This document shows, piece by piece, positions 1 through 7,472 of a stretch of DNA of 64,000 nucleotides. The position numbers and the translations under genes were made by a program. How positions within the stretch are numbered: the first letter of the stretch is position 1; each line of letters opens with the position of its first letter. The DNA lies in the NCBI RefSeq assembly GCF_004307995.1, contig NZ_SIRE01000007.1, forward strand, positions 62,001 through 126,000. The letters run 5' to 3'. The notes under the pieces are model-generated. The model saw only the letters and a program-made list of their open reading frames with translations, had not been told where the DNA came from and did not search any database. The DNA is from Paenibacillus thalictri. GTDB taxonomy: Bacteria > Bacillota > Bacilli > Paenibacillales > NBRC-103111.

Positions 1-672
1 TTCGGACGCATTTTGTCGGTGCGCTTGGAGTTCGGCTATTGGGTGTTTGAAGGAACATGGCAGCCGGCACAGCGGCCTTCTTGGAACTACCGTAAGGAAG
101 AAGGCGGCGGCATTATCGTCGACATGTTTGCGCATTGGCGTTATGTGCTGGACAATTTGTTCGGCGAAGTCCGTTCCGTTTCGTGTATCGGCGCGACGCA
201 CATCCCTCAGCGGGTGGATGAGCAGGGCGAACTCTACGAATGCACCGCGGAAGACGCGGCATACGCTACGTTCCTGCTGGAAGGCGGCATCGTTGCACAG
301 GTGAATTCGTCATGGGCTGTCCGTGTCGACCGCAAAGAGCTGGTTAACATCCAAGTGGACGGTACGGAAGGCAGCGCCGTCGCAGGCTTGCGGGAATGCC
401 GGACGCAGCATCGGGTCAACACGCCGAAGCCGGTATGGAATCCCGACATCCCGAATCCACTCTCGTTCCGCGACCAATGGGAGGAAGTGCCGGACAATCA
501 GTTGTTCGACAACGGCTTTAAAATTCAATGGGAGCAATTTTTACAGCATGTCGCCGAAGATGCGCCGTTTAAATGGGGACTGCTGGAAGGCGCCAAAGGC
601 ACACAGCTTTCGGAGCTGGGACTGCAATCGTGGAAGGAACGCAGGTGGATCGACGTGCCGGAGCTCAGCTAG
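1..672 (+). CDS. Gfo/Idh/MocA-family dehydrogenase, C-terminal part (cut by window edge)
   Basis: The frame is open from base 1, so only the last 223 codons are present and the NAD(P)-binding Rossmann half lies outside. What remains looks like the C-terminal alpha/beta domain of Gfo/Idh/MocA oxidoreductases: the glycine-rich GGGIIVDMFAHWRYV segment, with a conserved Asp and His near the sugar site, is typical, followed by the mixed beta-sheet region. These enzymes oxidise or epimerise sugars and inositols in the cytoplasm. It probably belongs with the DUF993 and isomerase genes that follow, although a long palindrome and 258 bases separate it from them. The substrate cannot be read from the sequence. 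Confidence 0.85.
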   Translation, partial: FGRILSVRLEFGYWVFEGTWQPAQRPSWNYRKEEGGGIIVDMFAHWRYVLDNLFGEVRSVSCIGATHIPQRVDEQGELYECTAEDAAYATFLLEGGIVAQVNSSWAVRVDRKELVNIQVDGTEGSAVAGLRECRTQHRVNTPKPVWNPDIPNPLSFRDQWEEVPDNQLFDNGFKIQWEQFLQHVAEDAPFKWGLLEGAKGTQLSELGLQSWKERRWIDVPELS

Positions 673-699
673 CGGTTGACCGGTGAAGATGCAAAAACG

Positions 700-869
700 G
701 TGAGTTTTTATTCCGATATGTCTGCGGCGGGCTGGGATTGCCATTCCACCGCTCGTGAAAACCGTGTTTTCCCCTTAATTTATTTTATCGTAAAAACACG
801 GTTTTCAAGGCGGACGTAAACTTTCCATGACAATTCCCTTCCCTCTGCAGACCCGGAATAAAAATTCAC
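700..869. repeat. Nested palindromic element, copy 1
   Basis: Outer inverted arms GTGAGTTTTTATTCCG (700-715) and CGGAATAAAAATTCAC (854-869) match at 15 of 16 positions. An inner perfect 14-bp stem (757-770 with 793-806, GAAAACCGTGTTTT) closes a ~22-base AT-rich loop. The same inner stem and right flank (GCGGACGTAAACTTT) recur at 26363-26534. It lies 28 bases after a stop codon and could also end transcription. No open frame is seen inside. Confidence 0.8.
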
Positions 870-930
870 GAACGCCAAATCTTCAACCATCCCCCCTAGC
901 TGAGGGGTTAGTAAAAATAGGAGGGCTAAG

Positions 931-2094
931 ATGAGCATTTCAATTAAGCTGCCAAAGGCGGATAGATCGATATATGCATATGAATTAAACGATGCGCTGT
1001 CGCTTCCTCGGCCAAACGGGAAGTTCCAAAGCCGTATCGTATACGCGGCCGCGCATGTCGTTGTTGATCCGTGGGCGAACCGCGATCCGCTTGCCGACGC
1101 GCAGATTGATATGGAAGCGACGATGGCTTACCGCCATCATTTGTGGTCGCTTGGTTTTGCCGTTGCCGAAGCGATGGATACGGCCCAGCGTGGCATGGGG
1201 CTTGACTGGGCGAGAGCGCAGGAGCTGATCAAACGCTCCATTCAGGAAGCCCGGTCCGTCGGCGGCACTGTCGCAAGCGGTGCCGGAACCGACCATTTGC
1301 TGGTTCAGCCGGGGCTTACGCTGGAGCAGGTGGAAGCGGCTTATGAGGAGCAGTGCGCTTTTGTGGAAGGGCTTGGCGGCCAAGTGATTCTGATGGCGAG
1401 CCGGGCGCTTGCGGCTGTCGCCAAAGGTCCGGAAGATTATGAGCGGGTGTACGGGAAAATTTTATCCCAAGTATCGAAACCGGTCATTTTGCATTGGCTT
1501 GGCGATATGTTTGATCCGGCACTGGCCGGATATTGGGGTCACCGCGATACTTCCGCGGCGATGGACGTGTGTCTGCGCATCATTAACAGCCATGCCGACA
1601 AAATCGACGGCATCAAAATTTCGCTGCTTGATGCAAGTAAAGAAATCGATATGCGCCGCCGTTTGCCTGCCAATGTAAAAATGTACACCGGCGACGACTT
1701 TAATTATCCCGAGTTGATTAAAGGCGATGAAGCGGGCTACAGTCATGCGCTGCTTGGCATTTTCGACGCGATCGCTCCGGTTGCCGCGGCTGCGCTGCAT
1801 GCATTGGATGCGGGGGAAACCGCACGGTACCACGAGCTGATGGATAAAACGCTGCCGTTGTCCCGCCACATTTTCCAGCGGCCGACTTTTGCTTATAAAA
1901 CCGGTATCGTTTTTATGGCTTATTTGAATGGCCATCAATCGCATTTCCGGATGCTGGGCGGAGCCGAAGGGGCGAGAAGCGCTATCCATCTGGCCGATTT
2001 GTTCGTTCTTGCCGATCAGGCGGGATTGATCGCGGACCGTGAATTGGCGGTACAGCGGATGAACCTGCTGATGAACGTATCCGGTGTGAACTAA
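931..2094 (+). CDS. DUF993 family protein (DapA-like TIM barrel)
   Basis: 387 residues, starting at an ATG with a good AGGAGG site 8 bases upstream. The sequence matches my recollection of the DUF993 family, annotated as dihydrodipicolinate-synthase-like: N-terminal RIVYAAAHVVVDP, a GTVASGAGTDHL turn, PVILHWLGDMFDP and IDGIKISLLDASKE. The Lys in the last stretch sits where aldolases of the DapA fold carry their Schiff-base lysine (inference). The family is often found beside Gfo/Idh/MocA dehydrogenases and xylose-isomerase-like proteins, exactly as here, which suggests cleavage or rearrangement of an oxidised sugar. The true reaction is not established. It is probably in one operon with the next gene, across a hairpin element. 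Confidence 0.85.
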   Translation: MSISIKLPKADRSIYAYELNDALSLPRPNGKFQSRIVYAAAHVVVDPWANRDPLADAQIDMEATMAYRHHLWSLGFAVAEAMDTAQRGMGLDWARAQELIKRSIQEARSVGGTVASGAGTDHLLVQPGLTLEQVEAAYEEQCAFVEGLGGQVILMASRALAAVAKGPEDYERVYGKILSQVSKPVILHWLGDMFDPALAGYWGHRDTSAAMDVCLRIINSHADKIDGIKISLLDASKEIDMRRRLPANVKMYTGDDFNYPELIKGDEAGYSHALLGIFDAIAPVAAAALHALDAGETARYHELMDKTLPLSRHIFQRPTFAYKTGIVFMAYLNGHQSHFRMLGGAEGARSAIHLADLFVLADQAGLIADRELAVQRMNLLMNVSGVN

Positions 2095-2117
2095 GAGTCT
2101 GCAGGGCGAAAAAGCAA

Positions 2118-2245
2118 TTCGGTGAATATTTATTCAAGGTGCGTGTCATTGCAGGCGAGGGATGGCTTCCAAGCTCGAACATTTTGATTGCCTTGATTGG
2201 ATTAGATGTAGTAAGGTGTCAAGGCAATCAAAAAAATTCGCCGAA
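2118..2245. repeat. Nested palindromic element, divergent copy 3
   Basis: The left end TTCGGTGAATATTTA and right end (complement TTCGGCGAATTTTTT) form imperfect terminal inverted repeats. The left arm GAATATTTATTCAA is nearly that of the copy at 26363. The inner stem is different: TTTGATTGCCTTGA (2183-2196) pairs perfectly with 2219-2232. It lies between two genes read in the same direction. Confidence 0.55.
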
Positions 2246-2307
2246 ATCAATTCGCCCTACAGACTCTAGGCTTTTAATTAAGGTCAGAAAAAAGGAGCTG
2301 AGCGCGA

Positions 2308-3129
2308 ATGGAGCCGCTGACATCGATAGACAGATTAAGTTTAAATACAATGACGACGGACCGCTGGACTTTGCAGGAAGCGGTCGACGGCTGCGCAAGA
2401 GCGGGCATCGGCTGGATCGCGCCGTGGAGAAACAGGGTGGCCGAAGCGGGGCTTAAGCAAAGCGGCAAGATGATCCGCGACGCGGGATTGCGCGTATCCA
2501 GCTTATGCCGCGGCGGCATGTTCCCTGCGGGGACGGCGGCGGAGCGTGCGGCCAGAATCGAGGACAACCGGCGCGCCATCGAGGAAGCGGCTGAGCTGGG
2601 GGCCGAAGTGCTTGTGCTCGTATGCGGGCCTTCCTCGGACAAAGATATCGGCGAAGCGAGGAAACAGGTGCTCGACGGCATCGAGCAGTTGGTCCCTTAT
2701 GCCCGGGAACACGGCGTCAAGCTTGGCATCGAACCGCTGCATCCGATGTATGCGGCCGAGCGGTCCGTCATCGTTAAGCTGTCGCAAGCCAATACGATGG
2801 CCGAGCAGTTGAACGTACCGGATGTTGGCGTTGTGGTCGATGTGTTCCATCTATGGTGGGACCCCGATTTGTATACCGAAATCGCCAGAGCCGGGGAACG
2901 TATTCTTGGTTTCCATGTTAACGATTGGCTTGTGCCGGTGCCGGATATGCTGATGGGCCGCGGCATGATGGGCGACGGTGTGATCGAGCTGCGCAAAATC
3001 CGCCACGCCGTGGAAGCGGCCGGTTATAAGGGACCGATCGAAGTGGAAATTTTTAACCGCCGCATATCGGATCAGCCGGGGGACGAAACGCTTGAGCAGA
3101 TGAAAAACCGTTATTTGGAACATGTATAG
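2308..3129 (+). CDS. Sugar phosphate isomerase/epimerase (xylose isomerase-like TIM barrel)
   Basis: 273 residues with start ATG preceded by AAAGGAG. It has the AP-endonuclease-2/xylose-isomerase-like TIM barrel signature: barrel strand ending LGIEPLHPMY, then VGVVVDVFHLWWDPDL, then GFHVNDWLVP and PIEVEIFN, which provide the Glu/Asp/His/Glu metal ligands. Such proteins are cytoplasmic isomerases, epimerases or dehydratases acting on keto-sugars or inositol derivatives. With the DUF993 protein and the truncated Gfo/Idh/MocA enzyme it makes a compact sugar-oxidation cassette. The specific substrate is unknown. Confidence 0.85.
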   Translation: MEPLTSIDRLSLNTMTTDRWTLQEAVDGCARAGIGWIAPWRNRVAEAGLKQSGKMIRDAGLRVSSLCRGGMFPAGTAAERAARIEDNRRAIEEAAELGAEVLVLVCGPSSDKDIGEARKQVLDGIEQLVPYAREHGVKLGIEPLHPMYAAERSVIVKLSQANTMAEQLNVPDVGVVVDVFHLWWDPDLYTEIARAGERILGFHVNDWLVPVPDMLMGRGMMGDGVIELRKIRHAVEAAGYKGPIEVEIFNRRISDQPGDETLEQMKNRYLEHV

Positions 3130-3181
3130 TAAGTAGCTAAGTAATAAGGATACTTGCGTCCTCTTCGCCAAAGAGTAAAAT

Positions 3182-3193
3182 GGTACTAGTACC
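3182..3193. promoter_or_regulatory. 12-bp perfect palindrome before the AraC gene
   Basis: GGTACTAGTACC followed by GTTTTTT stands 12 bases before the ribosome site of the AraC-family gene. It may be a regulator binding site or a weak hairpin between the isomerase gene and the regulator. No second copy was noticed. Confidence 0.35.
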
Positions 3194-3219
3194 GTTTTTT
3201 GGGGCGGAGGAGACACCGG

Positions 3220-4038
3220 ATGGAGCTGAGAATCATCGAGCTGCCGGACAACGGCATATTGCTGTACGAAAGCAAGCATAGCGACGGCAATGTCGTAAAA
3301 GAACACAGCCATCAAATTCATCAAATTTTATATGTGCTGGACGGGATCGGCGGCCTGCAGTTGGACGGACAGCGTTATGAGCTTACAGCCGACAGGCTGG
3401 CGCTGATCGTGCCGCATTCCCGCCATTCGATATATTGCGAGGAAAAGCTGACGATGCTGGTGCTGGCGTTTAACGCGCAAATGCTTGAAGGCGCCGTGCA
3501 CAACGAGCTTTTCGGCAAAAGATTCGCCGCATCCGCGATGCTGCAGCCGAATCCGCTGCTGGCGGCCGAGGTGCGGCAGCTGCTGCGCAAAATGATGTTT
3601 GAGCAGGCAGCGGCCGATCCATTATACGCCTGGGCGCAGCGGATCTTTTTGCAGGAAATACTGCTGCAGCTTTCCCGTTCCCGGCAAGGCGCGGCGATTA
3701 CCGATTCCAACGCGATGAGGGCGGAGCGCATCCGCAAATATATCGAGCAGCATTATTTCGAGCCGCTGACCGCAGGCGATATCGCCGGACGTATGGGAAT
3801 CAGCGCAAGGTATGTCAACAATATTTTTAAAGAAAGCTACGGCGTGACGCCAACGCAATACTTGATGGAAGTACGCATCGGCGTGGCCAAAAGCCTGCTG
3901 CTTGAAACCGATAAAGACATTGTAACCGTCTGTTTTGAGGTTGGCTTTGAAAATGTGCCGACCTTTTACCGGGCGTTCCGGAATATGGTGAAGTTGTCTC
4001 CGATGAAATTCCGCAAGCAGCACGAAGCGCCGGTGTGA
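3220..4038 (+). CDS. AraC-family transcriptional regulator
   Basis: 272 residues from ATG 3220, which has a GGAGGAG site 7 bases upstream; an earlier in-frame TTG at 3199 has no such site. The N-terminal ~150 residues form a cupin-like sensor domain (HSHQIHQILYVLDG, histidines near residue 30). The C-terminal ~100 residues carry the two AraC helix-turn-helix units (AGDIAGRMGISARYVNNIFKE and the VCFEVGFENVPTFYRAFR type). It likely controls the preceding sugar cassette in response to a sugar or sugar acid. A terminator follows. Confidence 0.9.
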   Translation: MELRIIELPDNGILLYESKHSDGNVVKEHSHQIHQILYVLDGIGGLQLDGQRYELTADRLALIVPHSRHSIYCEEKLTMLVLAFNAQMLEGAVHNELFGKRFAASAMLQPNPLLAAEVRQLLRKMMFEQAAADPLYAWAQRIFLQEILLQLSRSRQGAAITDSNAMRAERIRKYIEQHYFEPLTAGDIAGRMGISARYVNNIFKESYGVTPTQYLMEVRIGVAKSLLLETDKDIVTVCFEVGFENVPTFYRAFRNMVKLSPMKFRKQHEAPV

Positions 4039-4128
4039 TCCGGCCGTCCGGCGATCTGTATGGAACCGGGGGCGCTGGTACTGTAACTGTAACAAAAGTG
4101 AAGCACGGACGAACCTAATAGTTACCGT

Positions 4129-4160
4129 AAAAAGAAGCTTGAGCGATCAGGCTTCTTTTT
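4129..4160 (+). terminator. Rho-independent terminator
   Basis: Ten-base stem AAAAAGAAGC / GCTTCTTTTT with a 12-base loop; the 3' arm supplies the T-run. It lies 90 bases after the AraC stop codon. Confidence 0.8.
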
Positions 4161-4337
4161 GCCGTGACTTTACTCGTATGTTTGCCGCCATCGTTATCGA
4201 CGCAGCTCACCAGGCTGTGGCTGAAAGCTTGATGATGTTATGTTAGGAATGTTCGGCTGCTTCATTACTTTAATGGGCAGGTTGATTCCAAAATGTGGTA
4301 TATTGGGTTTAATGACACTTTCTATGTGGGGGTGCTT

Positions 4338-5648
4338 ATGAATCCTGCTTTTGACACTTATATCCAATCGTTGACCGGTCGAGAAGTGACCGTCATCGGC
4401 GCCGGCGTCAGCAATTCACCACTGATTCGCATGTTATGCTCGGCCGGGGCGCGCGTCACTGTGCGCGACCGCAATCCGGCTCTGCCCCGGGAGGAGTGGG
4501 ACGATCTAGGCGTCGGGTTATGCTTAGGAGAAAACTATCTGGATGGCGTTGGAGGCGACGTGGTGTTCCGTACTCCCGGGATGCGCCCAGACCATCCGGC
4601 GCTGGACTCGGCCCGCGCTGGCGGCAGCCGTGTGACCAGTGAGATGGAGGAATTTTTTGCATTGTGTCCTTGCCCTATTTTTGGTGTGACCGGTTCGGAT
4701 GGTAAGACCACTACCACGTCACTAATTGCAGACATGCTGGCTGATGGGGAACGTAAGGTACATCTGGGTGGCAACATTGGCATGCCACTGCTGACACGCG
4801 CGGGCGAAATGTCGCCGCTGGATGTGTGCGTAGTCGAGCTGTCCAGTTTCCAACTGATGGACATGACGCGCTCTCCCCATGTGGCGGTGATTACCAACCT
4901 CTCGCCTAATCACCTCGATTGGCACCGCGACATGAATGAATATACCGCCGCGAAGCGCCGCCTGCTGGATTTTCAGAGTGCTGACGACTGTGCCGTCCTA
5001 AACGGCGACAATCCGTTGACTGCCGCACTTCGCGGACGAGGGCGGACCAAATATTTCGGCAGGCACGCTGTCCACGATGGTATGATCGACGGTCTGTTAC
5101 CCATCAGTGACATTCGTTTGCCGGGATGGTATAACGTGGAAAACATGATGGCTGCTATGACTGCCGTGCGGGGGATCGTATCGGACGAGGCAATCTTGGA
5201 GACGGTGCGTAACTTCGTCGGAGTGGAGCATCGAAACCAGTGGGTTGCAACTGTGGGCGGCGTTCATTATTACAACAATTCCATCGGCTCCAGCCCTGCC
5301 CGTACCGTCGCCACACTACATGCACATGCGGGCCGAGTGCTGCTGATCGCCGGCGGGCGAGATAAGAAAGTGCCGTTTGACGAGATGGTTAATCTGCTGC
5401 CTGATCATGTTAAGGTACTGCTGTTGATCGGAGAAGCGGCTGGGCAAATCGAAGCTGCGGCGCGTACAGTGCAGAATTGCCCGCCTATTGTTCGCTGTGA
5501 AGACCTGGCTGAGGCAGTGGCGCAGGCACACATGCTGGCTACACCGGGTGACACTGTGCTGCTGAGTCCTGCATGCACTGCGTTTGACCAATACCGTAAC
5601 TTTGAAGAGCGGGGGCGTCACTTTGTAGAGCTGGTCGGGGCGCTGTAA
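4338..5648 (+). CDS. murD: UDP-N-acetylmuramoyl-L-alanine--D-glutamate ligase, Clostridia-like form
   Basis: 436 residues from ATG 4338 with GTGGGGGTG upstream. Domain order is that of Mur ligases: N-terminal UDP-binding domain (VTVIGAGVSNSPLI), central ATPase with P-loop GVTGSDGKTTT (about 116-126), ELSSFQL, NLSPNHLDWH, then the C-terminal domain. The enzyme would add D-glutamate to UDP-MurNAc-L-alanine in the cytoplasm. The usual NDSKATN block is replaced by NNSIGSSPART (about 313-323) and the C-terminal loop reads GGRDKKVPF, patterns I associate with MurD of Clostridia rather than Bacilli. It stands alone, outside any mur/fts cluster, so it is probably a second, acquired copy. Confidence 0.82.
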   Translation: MNPAFDTYIQSLTGREVTVIGAGVSNSPLIRMLCSAGARVTVRDRNPALPREEWDDLGVGLCLGENYLDGVGGDVVFRTPGMRPDHPALDSARAGGSRVTSEMEEFFALCPCPIFGVTGSDGKTTTTSLIADMLADGERKVHLGGNIGMPLLTRAGEMSPLDVCVVELSSFQLMDMTRSPHVAVITNLSPNHLDWHRDMNEYTAAKRRLLDFQSADDCAVLNGDNPLTAALRGRGRTKYFGRHAVHDGMIDGLLPISDIRLPGWYNVENMMAAMTAVRGIVSDEAILETVRNFVGVEHRNQWVATVGGVHYYNNSIGSSPARTVATLHAHAGRVLLIAGGRDKKVPFDEMVNLLPDHVKVLLLIGEAAGQIEAAARTVQNCPPIVRCEDLAEAVAQAHMLATPGDTVLLSPACTAFDQYRNFEERGRHFVELVGAL

Positions 5649-5789
5649 CGGTCTGAGGGGTAGGATTGAACATGGGCCTTTGCCGGGAAAACTGATTGTC
5701 CTAGCGTCTTTTCATTTTTAGAACTCTTCTTTAAGAGTGATAGAAATATCCAATATATTGTGCTTATCCAGTTGAATGGAGGGTCAGCT

Positions 5790-6302
5790 ATGGGAATTAG
5801 GAATTATCTGATTGAAGGCGTTTCCGGCACCGGCAAAACTTCGGTCTGCAAAGAATTGCAGCGGCGCGGCTACCAGGCCATTAATGGTGACCGTGAATTG
5901 GCTTATCAAGGCGATCCGGAAACTGGTGCACGGACGGATGGCGTCACGCACGAACATCATATTTGGCATGTAGATAAAGTAAAAGCTTTGGTCGCCAACC
6001 AGGATGAGGCGGTAGCATTTTTCTGCGGTGGTTCTAGGAACTTTTCGAAATTCATAGATCTATTTGATGGTGTGTTTGTCCTCGAGGTAGACCTTGACAC
6101 ATTGAACCGGCGGCTTGACGAGCGGCCAGAAAATGAGTGGGGCGGCAAGAAAAGTGAACGGGAACTTATTGTGAGATTGCACCAAACGAAAGAAGACATT
6201 CCGAAAAACGGAATCATAATCGACGCCACTGCACCGATCGAGCACGTCGTTGACGAAATCATCCGTCAAATTGAGGTAACTGGCAGTTATCTTCAGCAAT
6301 AA
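5790..6302 (+). CDS. Small P-loop kinase-like protein
   Basis: 170 residues from ATG 5790 with GGAGGG upstream. The Walker A motif GVSGTGKTS lies at residues 9-17, and an RRLDERPENEWG stretch could be the arginine-rich lid of a nucleotide or sugar kinase. No separate second domain is present. The size and motif spacing resemble AAA/nucleoside-kinase-like or gluconate-kinase-like small proteins. The substrate is not evident. It has a long spacer after murD, so cotranscription is uncertain. Confidence 0.65.
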   Translation: MGIRNYLIEGVSGTGKTSVCKELQRRGYQAINGDRELAYQGDPETGARTDGVTHEHHIWHVDKVKALVANQDEAVAFFCGGSRNFSKFIDLFDGVFVLEVDLDTLNRRLDERPENEWGGKKSERELIVRLHQTKEDIPKNGIIIDATAPIEHVVDEIIRQIEVTGSYLQQ

Positions 6303-6571
6303 TGAATCGGAACTACCTGCTAGTTATTTCCGTATATTTATGTATGATTGAAGAGGCATACAAACTACAAAGGAACAATTCAATATTGGAGTTTATTTTT
6401 TGTATTTGATTTGGACATCTAATTGACGAAGATGATAGCTGAATAAACCACACAATGAGGTTGCCGCGGATGGAAACGGTAACTTCGTTCTATTATTAGG
6501 CATGAGAATGCTGCAACAATGGTTAATAAATAGTTTGAGGATGTATAGAAATAGGAGGAGCTTTCAAACGG

Positions 6572-6907
6572 GTGAAAACAAGGATTACTGTTATCGTGCT
6601 GAGCCTTATAATCGGATTTTCTCTATTTGAATGGGGACATAAGATTGGGCCGCCTTTTTCCATTCCCAAAGCTTTGGTGTTGATTGAATCGGGTTCCAAA
6701 CTGCTAGTTCCCTTAGATGTGGAACAAAGCCGATTTGTTGGGCGGCGCGGACTGTCGCAGGAAGCGCTTAATACGTATTTGCGGGAACATGGCGGTTGGG
6801 CGTATCGAGAGAATATGGGGAGTATGTTAATCTATGGACGGAACGGGGAAACCTTGATGGTTGAAGGCCGTTTTTCACGCGGCTATTGGTGGTACAAAGT
6901 TATGTAA
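6572..6907 (+). CDS. Hypothetical small membrane-anchored or secreted protein
   Basis: 111 residues, GTG start 11 bases after an AGGAGGAG site. Residues 4-20 (RITVIVLSLIIGFSLFEWG) form one hydrophobic segment after positive residues, so the protein is probably anchored in the membrane or exported. There is no lipobox cysteine. The remainder is a soluble ~85-residue domain ending in RGYWWYKVM. I do not recognise a family. Confidence 0.6.
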   Translation: MKTRITVIVLSLIIGFSLFEWGHKIGPPFSIPKALVLIESGSKLLVPLDVEQSRFVGRRGLSQEALNTYLREHGGWAYRENMGSMLIYGRNGETLMVEGRFSRGYWWYKVM

Positions 6908-7000
6908 TAGGCCGGAGCAAAAAAATAGGGTAGAATACTTCCGCCTCTAGTGTTTTTCGTTAGCCTCGTTCCATTAACTGGCAGGAAAGGGGATTCGAAA

Positions 7001-7232
7001 TGATGAAACGTCCTAGAAGTAATAAGGTCCGTGGTATGATCGGATCTTACAAAGGCAGGCGACGGTGGGGACATGCCGGCGCATGGAACGTTCGCGAGAA
7101 TGGCAGTACTTGCCGGTTTTAACGGAAGGCGTTAAAGTTTTCGTCGATCCTTCGGTTGAAGGCGGAGATGCGGAATATGTTCTAATTGCAAGCGGTAAGG
7201 TTTCTCAGAAAAAGCCATCATTTGCTAAATAA
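7001..7232 (+). pseudogene. Short open frames, possible gene remnant
   Basis: Two short overlapping frames are present: ATG 7001 (40 codons, rich in Arg/Gly) and ATG 7083 (49 codons, ending in ASGKVSQKKPSFAK) closed by TAA at 7230-7232. A strong terminator starts 7 bases later, which suggests that a real transcript ends here. Neither product is recognised. Either the 49-residue peptide is genuine or a frameshifted ancestral gene has decayed. Confidence 0.3.
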
Positions 7233-7238
7233 CAACGT

Positions 7239-7275
7239 GACGCAAGGCATCTGCCTTGCGTCCTTTATTTTTTCT
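7239..7275 (+). terminator. Rho-independent terminator
   Basis: Eleven-base perfect stem GACGCAAGGCA / TGCCTTGCGTC with a 2-base loop, followed by CTTTATTTTTTC. Confidence 0.8.
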
Positions 7276-7472
7276 CTGTTTTCGTTAAGGGCTTAATGAC
7301 CCTGGCAAACTCCGTTTGCTAATTCGATGCCAAAAGGGGCTTTGGGGCGACAGTTACTGTCGGTTCGTTTCTTTTTGAATCCTATCGGTTTGCTTGTTCC
7401 GTTTCACCTAAGCAACTATTTTACTCTTCTACACGTCTATATAGAATTGACGTCAAAGAGAAGGTGAGAAAT

